Assembly (NCBI GenBank): GCA_030762175.1
Contig: CM060834.1
Coordinates: 62,973,501-63,037,500, forward strand
Length of the DNA stretch: 64,000 bases
DNA from: Metallyticus violacea
Taxonomy: Eukaryota > Arthropoda > Insecta > Mantodea > Metallyticidae
Reading direction: 5' to 3'
The notes under the pieces were generated by a model. The model did not search any database. It was not told where the DNA came from and saw nothing but the letters and a program-made list of their open reading frames with translations. Positions 1-13,630 of this stretch are shown in pieces. Position numbers and translations under genes: made by a program. Positions within the stretch are counted from its first letter, which is position 1. Every line of letters begins with the position of its first letter.

Positions 1-151
1 CTCTTTCCTTTTACCACAAGCCTTAGAAAAGCATATTCTGCGCAAAGATTCTCGAAAAGAAAAAAAATTTTTTCGAAGTTTCGATACTTCAAAGGAATCC
101 CGTTTTGTTTCGTTTCAAATGGAGATTACTATTTCTCCTTCATTATTCTAG
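1..151 (+). repeat. Partial monomer at the left edge
   Basis: This is the 3' part of a monomer cut by the window edge. It begins inside half A (CTCTTTCCTTTTACCACAAG) and contains a small deletion: TTACCACAAGCC instead of TTACCACTTTGAAAGCC. The same deletion is at about 6911 and 27817, so these three copies share descent. Confidence 0.9.
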
Positions 152-3100
152 TTTGATAGCCTTAGAAAACCATAAAATGAAGAAAGTTTCGCGAAATGAA
201 AACATTTATTTCGATGGGTGGAAACTTCATTAGAATCACTTTTTTTTCCGTTCTTATTTGAGTTAACTGGTTCTCTTTCAATTTTCCACTTTGATAGCCT
301 TAGAAAAGCATATTATGCTGAAAGAATCTCGAAGAGAAAAAAAAAATTTTTTCCAAGTTTGGAAAATTATAAAGAAATGCGTTTTGTTGAGTTTAATGGA
401 GATAACTATTTCTCCTTCCTTATTCTAGTTTGATAGCCTTAGAAAACCATAAAATGAAGAAAGATTCGCAAAAAGAAACATTTATTTCGATGGTTGGAAA
501 CTTCATTAGAATCACTTTTTTTCCGTTCTTATTTGAGATAACTGTTTCTTTTTCATTTTTCTACTTTGATAGCCTTAGAAAAGCATATTATGCGGAAAGA
601 ATCTCGGAAAGAAAAAAATTTTTTTTCGAAGTTTGGAAACTTCAAAAGAATCGCGTTTTGTTGCGTTTCAAATGGAGATAACTATTTCTCCTATTTTATT
701 CTAGTTTGGTATCCTTAGTAATCCATAAAATGAAGAAAGATTCGCGAAAAGAAAGCATTTATTTCGATGGTTGGAAACTTCATTAGAATCACATTTTTCC
801 GTTCTTATTTGAGATAACTGGTTCTCTTTCATTATTCTACTTTGATAGCTTTAGAAAACCAGGTTCTGCGCTAAGATTCTCGATAAGAAAAATTTTTTTT
901 TCGAAGTTTGGAAACTTCAAAAGAATCGCGTTTTGTTGCGTTTAAATGGAGATAACTATTTCTCCTTCATTATTCTGATTTGATAGCCTTAGAAAACCAT
1001 AAAATGAAGAAAGATTCGCAAAAAGGAAAAAGATTTATTTCGATGGTTGGAAAATTCATTAAAATGACTTTTTTTCCGTTCTTATTTGAGATAACTAGTT
1101 CTCTTTCCTTTTACCACTTTGAAAGCCTTAGAAAAGCATATTCTGCGCAAAGAATCTCGAAAAGAAAAAAAAAATTTCGAAGTTTGGATACTTCAAAGGA
1201 ATCCCGTTTTGTTGCGTTTCAAATGGAGATTACTATTTCTCCTTCATTATTCTAGTTTGATAGCCTTAGAAAACCATAAAATGAAGAAATTTTCGCGAAA
1301 AGAAAACATTTATTTCGATGGTTGGAAACTTCATTAGAATCACCTTTTTTTCCGTTCGTATTTGAGATAACTGGTTCTCTTTCAATTTTCCACTTTGATA
1401 GCCTTAGAAAAGCATATTATGCTGAAAGAATCTCGAAAAGAAAAATTTTTTTTTTCGAAGTTTGGAAACTTCAAAGAATCCCGTTTTGTTGCGTTTCAAA
1501 TGGAGATTACTATTTCTCCTTCATTATTCTAGTTTGATAGCCTTAGAAAACCATAAAATGAAGAAAGTTTCGCGAAATGAAAACATTTATTTCGATGGTT
1601 GGAAACTTCATTAGAATCACTTTTTTTTCCGTTCTTATTTGAGATAACTGGTTCTCTTTCAATTTTCTACTTTGATAGCCTTAGAAAAGCATATTATGCT
1701 GAAAGAATCTCGAAGAGAAAGAAATTTTTTTTTCCAAGTTTGGAAAATTATAAAGGAATGCGTTTTGTTGAGTTTAATGGAGATAACTATTTCTCCTTCA
1801 TTATTCTAGTTTGATAGCCTTAGAAAACCATTAAATGAAGAAAGATTCGCACAAAGAAAACATTTATTTCGATGGTTGGAAACTTCATTAGAATCACTTT
1901 TTTTCCGTTCTTATTTGAGATAACTGTTTCTCTTTCATTTTTCCACTTCGATAGCTTTAGAAAAGCTTGTTATGCGGAAAGAATCTCCGAAAGAAAAAAA
2001 TTTTTTTTCGAAGTTTGGAATCTTCACAAGAATCGCGTTTTGTTGCGTTTCAAATGGAGATAACTACTTCTCCTTCATTATTCTAGTTTGATAGCCTTAG
2101 AAAACCATAAAATGAAGAAAGATTCGCGAAAAGAAAAGACTTATTTCAGTTGTTGGAAACTTCATTAGAATCACTTTTTTTCCGTTCTTATATGAGATAA
2201 CTGGTTATCTTTCATTTTTCTTCTTTAATAGCCTTAGAAAAGCATATTATGCCGAAAGAATCTCGAAAAGAAAAAAATTTTTTTGAAGTTAGGAAACTTC
2301 AAATAATCGCGTTTTTTTATGTTTCAAGTGGAGATAACTATTTCTCCTTCATTATTCTAGTTTGATAAGCTTAGTAATCCATAAAACGAAGAAAGATTCG
2401 CGAAAAGAACACATTTATTTCGATGGTTGGAAACATCATTATAATCACTTTTTTCCGTTCTTATTTGAGATAACTGGTTCTCTTTCATTATTCCTCTTTG
2501 ATAGCTTTAGAAAAGCATATTCTGCGCAAAGATTCTCGATAAGAAAAAAAATTTTTTTCGAAGTTTGGTAACTACAAAAGAATCGGGTTTTGTTGCGTAT
2601 CAAATGGAGATAACTATTTCTCCTTCATTATTCTAGTTTGATAGCCTTAGAAAACCATAAAATGAAGAAAGATTCGCGAAAAGAAAACATTTATTTCCAT
2701 GGTTGGAAACTTCATTAGAATCACTTTTTTTCCGTTTTTATTTAAGATAACTGGTTCTCTTTCATTTTCACACTTTGATAGCCTTAGAAAAGCATATTAT
2801 GCGGAAAGAATCTCGGAAAGAAAATAATTTTTTTTCGAAGTTTGGAAACTTCAAAAAAATCGCTTTTTGTTGCGTTTTAAATGGAGATAACTATTTCTCC
2901 TTCATTATTCTAGTTTGATAGCCTTAGAAAACCATAATATGAAGAAATATTCGCGAAAAGAAAACATTTATTTCGATGGTTGGAAACTTCATTAGAATCA
3001 CTTTTTTCCGTTCTTATATGAGATAACTGGATATTTTACATTTTTCTTCTTGACAGCCTTGGAAAAGCATATTATGCGGAAAGAATCTGGAAAAGAAAAA

Positions 3101-6100
3101 AATTTTATTTCGAAGTTTGGAAACTTCAAAGAATCGCGTTTTGTTGCGTTTCAAATGGAGATAACTATTTCTCCTTCATTATTCTAGTATGATAGCCTTA
3201 GAAAACCATAAAATGAAGAAAGTATCGGGAAAAGAAAACATTTATTTCGATGGTTTGAAACTTCCTTAGAATCACTTTTTTCCGTTCTTACGTGAGTTAA
3301 CTGGTTATCTTTCATTTTTCTTCTTTGATAGCTTTAGAAAAGCATATTATGCGGAAAGAATTTCGAAAGGAAAACATTTTTTTTTTTGAAGTTTGGAAAC
3401 TTCAAAAGAAACGCGTTTTGTTGCGTTTCAAATAGAGATAACTATTTCTCCTTCATTATTCTAGTTTGATAGCCTTAGAAAACCATAAAATGAAGAAAGA
3501 TTCGCGGAAAGAAAACATTTATTTCCATGGTTGGAAACTTCATTATAATCAATTTTTTTCCGTTCTTATTTCAGATAACTGGTTCTCTTTCATTTTTCTA
3601 CTTTAATAGCTTTAGAAAAGCACATTCTGCGCAAAGAATCTCGAAAAGAAAAAACATTTTTTTTCGTAGTTCGGTAACTTCAAAGGAATCCCGTTTTGTT
3701 GCGTTTCAAATGGAGATAACTATTTCTCCATCATTATTCTAGTTTGATAGCCTTAGAAAACCATAAAATGAAGAAAGATTCGCAAAAAGAAAACATTTAT
3801 TTCGATGGTTGGAAACTTCATTAGAATCCTTTTTTTCCGTTCTTATTTGAGATAACTGTTTCTCTTTCATTTTTCCACTTTGATAGCCTTAGAAAAGCAT
3901 ATTATGCGGAAAGAATCTCGGAAAGAAAAAAAATTTTTTTCGAAGTTTGGAAACTTCAAAAGAATCGCGTTTTGTTGCGTTTCAAATGGAGATAACTATT
4001 TCTCCTATTTTATTCTAGTTTGGTAACCTTAGAAAACCATAAAATGAAGAAAGTTTCGCGAAAAGAAAACATTTATTTCGATGGTTGGAACCTTCATTAG
4101 AATCACTTTTTTCCGTTCTTATATGAGATAACTGGTTATCTTTCTATTTTCTTCTTTGATAGCCTAAGAAAAGCATATTATGCGGAAAGAATCTCGAAAA
4201 GAAAAAAATTTTTTGTTGTAGTTTGGAAACTTATATAGAATCGCGTTTTGTTGAGTTTGATGGAGATAACTATTTCTCCTTCATTATTATAGTTTGATCG
4301 CCTCAGAAAACCATAAAATGAAGAAAGGTTCGCGAAAAGAAAGCATTTATTTCGATGGTTTTAAACTTCATAAGAATCACTTTTTTCCGTTCTTATTTGA
4401 GATAACTGGTTCTCTTTCATTTTTCTACTTTGATAGCCTTAGAAAAGCATATTCTACGCAAAGAATCTCGGAAAGAAAAAAATTTTTTTTCGAAGTTTGG
4501 AAACTTCAAAAGAATCGCTTTTTGTTGCGTTTCAAATGGAGAACTATTTCTCCTTCATTATTCTAGTTTGATAGCCTTAGAAAACCACAAAATGAAGAAA
4601 GTTTCGCGAAAAGAAAACATTTATTTCGATGGTTAGAAACTTCATTACAATCACATTTTTCCGTTCTTATTTGAGATAACTGGTTCTCTTTCATTATTCT
4701 ACTTTGATAGCTTTAGAAAACCATATTCTGCGCTAAGATTCTCGATAAGAAAATTTTTTTTTTTCGAAGTTTGGTTACTTCAAAAGAATCGCGTTTTGTT
4801 GCGTATCAAATGGAAATAACTATTTCCCCTTTATTATTCTAGTTTGATAGCCTTAGAAAACCATAAAATGAAGAAAGATTCGCGAAAAGAAAAGACTTAT
4901 TTCAGTTGTTGGAAACTTCATTAGAATCACTTTTTTTCCGTTCTTATATGAGATAACTGGTTATCTTTCATTTTTCTTCTTTGATAGCCTTAGAAAAGCA
5001 TATTATGCCGAAAGATTCTCGAAAAGAAAAAAATTTTTTTGAAGTTAGGAAACTTCAAATAATCGCGTTTTTTTATGTTTCAAGTGGAGATATCTATTTC
5101 TCCTTCATTATTCTAGTTTGATAGCCTTAGAAAACCATAAAATGAAGAAAGATTCGCGGAAAGAAAACATTTATTTCCATGGTTGGAAACTTCATTATAA
5201 TCAATTTTTTTCCGTTCTTATTTGAGATAACTGGTTCTCTTTCATTATTCCTCTTTGATAGCTTTAGAAAAGCATATTCTGCGCAAAGATTCTCGATAAG
5301 AAAAAAAATTTTTTTCGAAGTTTGGTAACTACAAAAGAATCGGGTTTTGTTGCGTATCAAATGGAGATAACTATTTCTCCTTCATTATTCTAGTTTGATA
5401 GCCTTAGAAAACCATAAAATGAAGAAAGATTCGCGAAAAGAAAACATTTATTTCCATGGTTGGAAACTTCATTAGAATCACTTTTTTTCTGTTTTTATTT
5501 AAGATAACTGGTTCTCTTTCATTTTCACACTTTGATAGTCTTAGAAAAGCATATTATGCGGAAAGAATCTCGGAAAGAAAATAATTGTTTTTCGAAGTTT
5601 GGAAACTTCAAAAGAATCGCTTTTTGTTGCGTTTCAAATGCAGATAACTATTTCTCCTTCATTATTCTAGTTTGATAGCCTTAGACAACCATAAAATTAA
5701 GAAAGTATCGGGAAAAGAAAACATTTATTTCGATGGTTTGAAACTTCATTAGAATCACTTTTTTCCGTTCTTACGTGAGTTAACTGGTTATCTTTCATTT
5801 TTCTTCTTTGATAGCTTTAGAAAAACATATTATGCGGAAAGAATCTCGAAAGGAAAACATTTTATTTTTTTGAAGTTTGGAAACTTCATAAGAAACGCGT
5901 TTTGTGCGTTTCAAATGGAGATAACTATTTCTCCTTCATTATTCTAGTTTGATAGCCTTAGAAAACCATAAAATGAAGAAAGATTCGCGGAAAGAAAACA
6001 TTTATTTCCATGGTTGGAAACTTCATTATAATCAATTTTTTTCCGTTCTTATTTGAGATAACTGGTTCTCTTTCATTTTTCTACTTTGATAGCTTTAGAA

Positions 6101-7043
6101 AAGCATATTCTGCGCAATGAATCTCGAAAAGAAAAAACATTTTTTTTCGTAGTTCGGTAAATTCAAAGGAATCCCGTTTTGTTGCGTTTCAAATGGAGAT
6201 AACTATTTCTCCTTCATTATTCTAGTTTGATAGCCTTAGAAAACCATAAAATGAAGAAAGATTCGCGAAAAGAAAATCATTATTTCGATGGTTGGAAACT
6301 TCATTAGAATCATTTTTTTCCTTTCATATTTGAGATAACTGGTTCTCTTTCCTTTTTCCACTTTGATAGCCTTAGAAAAACATATATGCTGAAATTATCT
6401 CCGAAAGAAAAAAATTTTTTTCGAAGTTTGGAATTTTCAAAAGAATAGCGTTTTGTTGCATTTCAAATGGAGATAACTATTTCTCCTTCATTTTTCTAGT
6501 TTGATAGCCTTAGAAAACCATAAAATGAAGAAAGTTTCTCGAAAAGAAAACATTTATTTCGACGGTTGGAAACTTCATTAGAATCACTTTTTTTCCGTTC
6601 TTATTTGAGATAACTGGTTCTCTTTCATTTTTCTACTTTGATAGCCTTAGAAAAGCATATTATGCGGAAAGATTCTCGATAAAAATTTTTTTTTTCGAAG
6701 TTTGGTAACTTCAAAAGAATCGCGTTTTGTTGCGTTTAAATGGAGATAACTATTTCTCCTTCATTATTCTAGTTTGATAGCCTTAGAAAACCATAAAATG
6801 AAGAAAGATTCGCAAAAAGAAAAGATTTATTTCGATGGTTGGAAACTTCATTAAAATGACTTTTTTTCCGTTCTTATTTGAGATATCTAGTTCTCTTTCC
6901 TTTTACCACAAGCCTTAGAAAAGCATATTCTGCGCAAAGATTCTCGAAAAGAAAAAAAATTTTTTCGAAGTTTCGATACTTCAAAGGAATCCCGTTTTGT
7001 TTCGTTTCAAATGGAGATTACTATTTCTCCTTCATTATTCTAG
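152..7043 (+). repeat. HOR unit 1: 25 monomers, 6892 bp
   Basis: Monomers start at 152, 429, 705, 979, 1256, 1533, 1810, 2087, 2361, 2637, 2914, 3188, 3465, 3743, 4019, 4293, 4567, 4843, 5117, 5394, 5671, 5948, 6226, 6500 and 6773. The sequence from 7044 repeats the start of this unit without visible difference up to 1481/8373. Monomers 1533-4842 correspond in order to those from 15008 and 22445, except that one monomer has been lost by fusion at 1810. Confidence 0.9.
1810..2086 (+). repeat. Chimeric monomer (fusion of two neighbouring types)
   Basis: The first part carries the markers of the 15285-type monomer (CCATTAAATGAAG, GATTCGCACAAAG). The second part carries those of the following 15561-type monomer (CTTCGATAGCTTTAGAAAAGC, ATCTCCGAAAG, ATCTTCACAAG). 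The unit keeps normal length, so exactly one monomer was removed by in-register recombination between about 1915 and 1950. Confidence 0.8.
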
Positions 7044-8147
7044 TTTGATAGCCTTAGAAAACCATAAAATGAAGAAAGTTTCGCGAAATGAAAACATTTA
7101 TTTCGATGGGTGGAAACTTCATTAGAATCACTTTTTTTTCCGTTCTTATTTGAGTTAACTGGTTCTCTTTCAATTTTCCACTTTGATAGCCTTAGAAAAG
7201 CATATTATGCTGAAAGAATCTCGAAGAGAAAAAAAAAATTTTTTCCAAGTTTGGAAAATTATAAAGAAATGCGTTTTGTTGAGTTTAATGGAGATAACTA
7301 TTTCTCCTTCCTTATTCTAGTTTGATAGCCTTAGAAAACCATAAAATGAAGAAAGATTCGCAAAAAGAAACATTTATTTCGATGGTTGGAAACTTCATTA
7401 GAATCACTTTTTTTCCGTTCTTATTTGAGATAACTGTTTCTTTTTCATTTTTCTACTTTGATAGCCTTAGAAAAGCATATTATGCGGAAAGAATCTCGGA
7501 AAGAAAAAAATTTTTTTTCGAAGTTTGGAAACTTCAAAAGAATCGCGTTTTGTTGCGTTTCAAATGGAGATAACTATTTCTCCTATTTTATTCTAGTTTG
7601 GTATCCTTAGTAATCCATAAAATGAAGAAAGATTCGCGAAAAGAAAGCATTTATTTCGATGGTTGGAAACTTCATTAGAATCACATTTTTCCGTTCTTAT
7701 TTGAGATAACTGGTTCTCTTTCATTATTCTACTTTGATAGCTTTAGAAAACCAGGTTCTGCGCTAAGATTCTCGATAAGAAAAATTTTTTTTTCGAAGTT
7801 TGGAAACTTCAAAAGAATCGCGTTTTGTTGCGTTTAAATGGAGATAACTATTTCTCCTTCATTATTCTGATTTGATAGCCTTAGAAAACCATAAAATGAA
7901 GAAAGATTCGCAAAAAGGAAAAAGATTTATTTCGATGGTTGGAAAATTCATTAAAATGACTTTTTTTCCGTTCTTATTTGAGATAACTAGTTCTCTTTCC
8001 TTTTACCACTTTGAAAGCCTTAGAAAAGCATATTCTGCGCAAAGAATCTCGAAAAGAAAAAAAAAATTTCGAAGTTTGGATACTTCAAAGGAATCCCGTT
8101 TTGTTGCGTTTCAAATGGAGATTACTATTTCTCCTTCATTATTCTAG
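7044..8147 (+). repeat. Start of a second HOR copy, four monomers repeated from 152-1255
   Basis: The offset is exactly 6892 from 152, 429, 705 and 979. I found no base difference where I compared it, including homopolymer lengths. Together with the following monomer this is the most recent visible duplication. Identity runs on to 8372, and the first clear change is C at 1481 versus G at 8373. Confidence 0.9.
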
Positions 8148-10592
8148 TTTGATAGCCTTAGAAAACCATAAAATGAAGAAATTTTCGCGAAAAGAAAACA
8201 TTTATTTCGATGGTTGGAAACTTCATTAGAATCACCTTTTTTTCCGTTCGTATTTGAGATAACTGGTTCTCTTTCAATTTTCCACTTTGATAGCCTTAGA
8301 AAAGCATATTATGCTGAAAGAATCTCGAAAAGAAAAATTTTTTTTTTCGAAGTTTGGAAACTTCAAAGAATCGCGTTTTGTTGCGTTTCAAATGGAGATA
8401 ACTATTTTTCCTTCATTATTCTAATTTGATAGCCTTAGAAAACCATAAAATGAAGAAAGATTCGCAAAAAGAAAACATATATTTCGATGGTTGGAAACTT
8501 CATTAGAATCACTTTTTTTCCGTTCTTATTTGAGATAAATGGTTCTCTTTCCTTTTTCCACTTTGATAGCCTTAGAAATGCATATTATGCGGAAAGAATC
8601 TCGGAAAGAAAAAAATTTTTTTTCGAAGTTTGGAAACTTCAAAAGAATCGCGTTTTGTTGCGTTTCAAATGGAGATAACTATTTCTCCTATTTTATTCTA
8701 GTTTGATAGCCATAGAAAACCATAAAATGAAGAAAGATTCGCGAAAAGAAAACATTTATTTCGATGGTTGGAAACTTCATTAGAATCACTTTTTTTCTGT
8801 TCTTATTTGAGATAACTGGTTCTCTTTCATTTGTCCAATTCGATAGCTTTGGAAAAGTTTATTATGCGGAAAGAATCTCCGAAAGAAAAAAAATTTTTTC
8901 GAAGTTTGGAATCTTCACAAGAATCGCGTTTTGTAGCGTTTCAAATGGAGATAACTATTTCTCCTATTTTATTCTAGTTTGATAGCCTTAGAAAACCATA
9001 AAATGAAGAAAGATTCGCGAAAAGAAAAGACTTATTTCAGTTGTTGGAAACTTCATTAGAATCACTTTTTTTCCGTTCTTATATGAGATAACTGGTTATC
9101 TTTCATTTTTCTTCTTTGATAGCCTTATAAAAGCATATTATGCCGAAAGAATCTCGAAAAGAAAAAAAAATTTTTGCAGTTAGGAAACTTCAAAGGAATC
9201 GCATTTTGTTATGTTTCAAGTGGAGATAACTATTTCTCCTTCATTATTCTAGTTTGATAGCCTTAGTAATCCATAAAATTAGAAAGATTCGCGAAAAGAA
9301 AACATTTATCTCGATGGTTGGAAACATCATTATAATCACTTTTTTTCCGTTCTTATTTGAGATAACTGTTTCTCTTTCATTTTTCCACTTTGATAGCATT
9401 AGAAAAGCATATTATGCGGAAAGAATCTCGAAAAGAAAAATTTTTTTTTTCGAAGTTTGGAAACTTCAAAGAATCGCGTTTTGTTGCGTTTCAAATGGAG
9501 ATAACTATTTTTCCTTTATTATTCTAGTTTGATAGCCTTAGAAAACCATAAAATGAAGAATGATTTGCGAAAAGAAAACATTTATTTCCATGGTTTGAAA
9601 CTTCATTAGAATCACTTTTTTTCCGTTCTTATATGAGATAACTGGTTATCTTTCATTTTTCTTCTTTGATGGCCTTAGAAAAGCATATTATGCGGAAATA
9701 ATCTCGAAAAGAAAATTTTTTTTTTCGAAGTTTGGAAACTTCAAAAGAATCGCGTTTTGTTGCATTTCAAATGGAGATAACTATTTCTCCTTCAATATTC
9801 TAGTTTGATAACCTTAGAAAACCATAAAATGAAGAAAGTTTCGCGAAAAGAAAACATTTATTTCAATGGTTGGATGCTTCATTAGAATCACTTTTTTCCG
9901 TTCTGATATGAGATAACTGGTTATCTTTCTATTTTCTTCTTTGATAGCGTAAGAAAAGCATATTATGCGGAAAGAATCTCGAAAAGAAAAAAAATTTTTG
10001 TTGTAGTTTCGAAATTTATATAGAATCGCGTTTTGTTGAGTTTGATGGAGATAACTATTTCTCCTTCATTATTCTAGTTTGATAGCCTTAGAAAACCATA
10101 AAATGAAGAAAGATTCGCCAAAAGAAAACAGTTATTTCGATGGTTGGAAACTTCATTAGAATCACTTTTTTTCGGTTCTTATTTTAGATAACTGGTTCTC
10201 TTTCCTTTTTCCACTTGGATAGACTTAGAAAAGCATATTATGCGGAAAGAATCTCCGAAAGAAATCGCGTTTTGTTGAGTTTGATGGATATAACTATTTC
10301 TCCTTCATTATTCTAGTTTGATATCCTTAGAAGACCATAAAATGAAGAAAGATTCGCAAAAAGAAAACAGTTATTTCGAAGGTTGGAAACTTCATTAGAA
10401 TCACTTTTTTTCCGTTCTTCTTTGAGATAACTGGTTCTCTTTCATTTTTCTATTTTGATAGCTTTAGAAAAGCATATTCTGCGCAAAGAATCTCGAAAAG
10501 AAAAAAAAAAATTTTCGTAGTTTGGTAACTTCAAACGAATCCCGTTTTGTTGCGTTTCAAATGGAGATAACAATTTTCCTTCATTATTCTAG
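8148..10592 (+). repeat. Cassette S, copy 1 (nine monomers)
   Basis: Monomers start at 8148, 8425, 8702, 8978, 9253, 9528, 9804, 10078 (239 bp) and 10317. Markers are AAATTTTCGCG in the first monomer, CCATAGAAAACC near 8710, AAAAGACTTATTTCAGTTG, AAAATTAGAAAGATTCG near 9277 and GATTTGCGAAAAG near 9564. The same order recurs from 29610, 37600, 42212 and 58995. Copy 5 (58995) matches best in keeping the separate 9528 and 9804 monomers, which copies 2-4 have fused. Confidence 0.85.
10078..10316 (+). repeat. Short 239-bp monomer
   Basis: About 37 bp are missing from half B: the text runs AATCTCCGAAAGAAATCGCG where a full unit has the A/T tract, the dyad and TTCAAAAG in between. The deletion therefore removes precisely the A/T tract plus dyad. 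The same deletion in four other copies implies a single origin. Confidence 0.9.
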
Positions 10593-13500
10593 TTTGATAG
10601 CTTTGAAAAACCATAAAATGAAGAAAGATTCGCAAAAAGAAAACTTTTATTTCGATGGTTGGAAACTTCATTAAAATCACTTTTTTTTCCGTTCTTATTT
10701 GATTTAACTGGTTCTCTTTCGTTTTCCACTTTGATTGCCTTAGAAAAGCATATTATGCGGAAAGTATCTCGAAGAGAAAAAAATTTTTTTTCCAAGTTTG
10801 GAAACTTTAAAAGAATCGCGGTTTGTTGCGTTTCAAATGGAGATAACTATTTCTCCTTCATTATTATGGTTTGATCGCCTCAGAAAACCATAAAATCAAG
10901 AAAGGTTCGCGAAAAGAAAGCATTTATTTCGATTGTTGGAAACTTCATTTGAATCACTTTTTTTCCGTTCTTATTTGAGATAACTGGTTCTCTTTCATTT
11001 TTCTACTTTGATAGCTTTAGAAAAGCATATTCTGCGCAAAGAATCTCGAAAAGAAAAAAAAATTTTTTCGTAGTTTGGTAACTTCAAACGAATCCCGTTT
11101 TGTTGCGTTTCAAATGGAATAACAATTTTCCTTCATTATTCTAGTTTGATAGCTTTGAAAAACCATAAAATAAAGAAAGATTCGCAAAAAGAAAACATTT
11201 ATTTCGATGGTTGGAAACTTCATTAAAATCACTTTTTTTTCCGTTCTTATTTGATTTAACTGGTTCTCTTTCATTTTTCCACTTTGATTGCCTTACAAAA
11301 GCATATTATGCGGAAAGTATCTCGAAGAGAAAAAAATTTTTTTTCCAAGTTTGGAAACTTCAAAAGAATCGCGGTTTGTTGCGTTTCAAATGGAGATAAC
11401 TATTTCTCCTTCATTATTATAGTTTGATCGCCTCAGAATACCATAAAATCAAGAAAGGTTCGCGAAAAGAAAGCATTTATTTCGATGGTTGGAAACTTCA
11501 TTAGAATCACTTTTTTTCGTTCTTCTATGAGATAACCGGTTCTCTTTCGTTTTTCTACTTAGATAGCGTTAGAAAACCATATTCTGCGCAAAGAATCTCG
11601 AAAAGAAAATAAGTTTTTTAGAAATTGGAAACTTCAAAAGAATCGCGTTTTGTTGCGTTTCAAATGGAGATAACTATTTCTCATTCATTATTCTAGTTTG
11701 ATAGCTTTAGAAACCCATAAACTGAAGAAATATTCGCGAAAAGAAAACATTTATTTCGATGGTTGGAAACTTCATTAGAATCACTTTTTTTCCGTTCTTA
11801 TATGAGATAACTGGAAATTTTTCATTTTTCTTCTTTGATAGCCTTAGAAAAGCATATTATGCGGAAAGAATCTCGAAAAGAAAAATTTTTTTTTTCGAAG
11901 TTAGGAAATTTCAAAAGAATCGCGTTTTGTTGCGTTTCAAATGGAGATAACTATTTCTCCTTCATTATTCTATTTTGATAGCCTTAGAAAACCATAAAAT
12001 GAAGAAAGTTTCGCCAAAAGGAAACATTTATTTCGATGGATGGAAACTTTATTAGAATCACTTTTTATTCGTTCTTATTTGAAATAACTGGTTCTCTTTC
12101 ATTTTTCTTCTTTGATAGCCTTATAAAAGCATATTATGCGGAAAGAATCTCGAAAAGAAAAAAATTTTTTTCGAAGTTTGGAAACTTCAAAGTAATCGCA
12201 ATTTGTTGCGTTTCAAATGGAGATAACTATTTCTCCTTCATTATTCTAGTTTGATAGCCTTAGAAAACCATAAAATTAAGAAAGATTCGCGAAAAGGAAA
12301 GATTTATTTCCATTGTTGGAACCTTCATTAGAATGACTTTTTTTCCGTTCTTATTTGAGATAAATGGTTCTCTTTCCACTTTCCACTTTGATAGCCTTAG
12401 AAAAGCATATTATGCTAAAAGAATCTCCGAAAGAAAAGAAAACAATTTCGAATTTTGGAATCTTCAAAAGAATCGCGTTTTGTTGCGTTTCAAATGGAGA
12501 TAACTATTTCTCCTTCATTATTCTAGTTTGATAGCCTTAGAAGACCATAAAATGAAGAAAGATTCGCAAAAAGAAAACAATTATTTCGATGGTAGGAAAC
12601 TTCATTAGAATCACTTTTTTTCCGTTCTTCTTTGAGATAACTGGTTCTCTTTCATTTTTCCACTTTGATTGCCTTAGAAAAGCATATTATGCGGAAAGTA
12701 TCTCGAAGAGAAAAAAAATTTTTTTCCAAGTTTGGAAACTTCAAAAGAATCGCGGTTTGTTGCGTTTCAAATGGAGATAACTATTTCTCCGTCATTATTA
12801 TAGTTTGATCTTCTCAGAAATCAATAAAATGAAGAAAGGTTTCGTGAAAAGAAAGCATTTATTTCGATGGTTGGAAACTTCATTAGAATCACTTTTTTTC
12901 GTTCTTCTATGAGATAACAGGTTCTCTTTCATTTTTCTACTTAGATAGCCTTAGAAAAGCATATTCTGCGCAAAGAATCTCGAAAAGAAAAAAAGTTTTT
13001 TAGAAATTGGAAACTTCAAAAGAATCGCGTTTTGTTGCGTTTCAAATGGAGATAACTATTTCTCCTTCATTATTCTAGTTTGATGGCTTTAGAAAACCAT
13101 AAAATGAAGAAAGATTCGCGAAAAGAAAAGATATATTTCGATTGTTGGAAACTTCATTAGAATGACTATTTTTCCGTTCTTATTTGAGATAACTGTTTCT
13201 CTTTCCTTTTTCCACTTTGAAAGCCTTAGAAAAGCATATTATGCGGAAAGAATCTGGGAAAGAAAAAAAATTTTTTTCGAAGCTTGGAAACTTCAAAAGA
13301 ATCGCGTTTTGTTGCGTTTCAAATGGAGATAACTATTTCTCCTTCATTATTCTAGTTTGATAACCTTAGAAAACCACAAATTGAAGAGAGTTTCGCGAAA
13401 AGAAAACATTTATTTCGATGGTTGGAAATTTCATTAGAATCACTTTTTTTCCGTTCTTACATGAGATAATTGGTTATCGTTCATTTTTCTTCTTTGATAG

Positions 13501-13630
13501 CCTTAGAAAAGCATATTATGCGGAAAGAATCTCGAAAAGAAAAAAATTTTTATGAAGTTAGGAAACTTCAAAAGAATCGCGTTTTGTTGCGTTTCAAGTG
13601 GAGATAACTATTTCTCCTTCATTATTCTAG
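10593..13630 (+). repeat. T block, copy 1 (11 monomers)
   Basis: Starts are at 10593, 10870, 11145, 11423, 11697, 11974, 12250, 12527, 12804, 13079 and 13356. Markers are TTTGATCGCCTCAG, GATAGCTTTGAAAAACC, GGAATAACAATTTTCC (loss of GA in GGAGATAAC), AAGTTTTTTAGAAATTGG and TCTATTTTGATAGCC. From about 10.99 kb it matches 44.22-46.86 kb, and 11145-12100 also matches 40006-40960. Monomers 10593-10869 and 11145-11422 are variants of one type. Confidence 0.85.
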
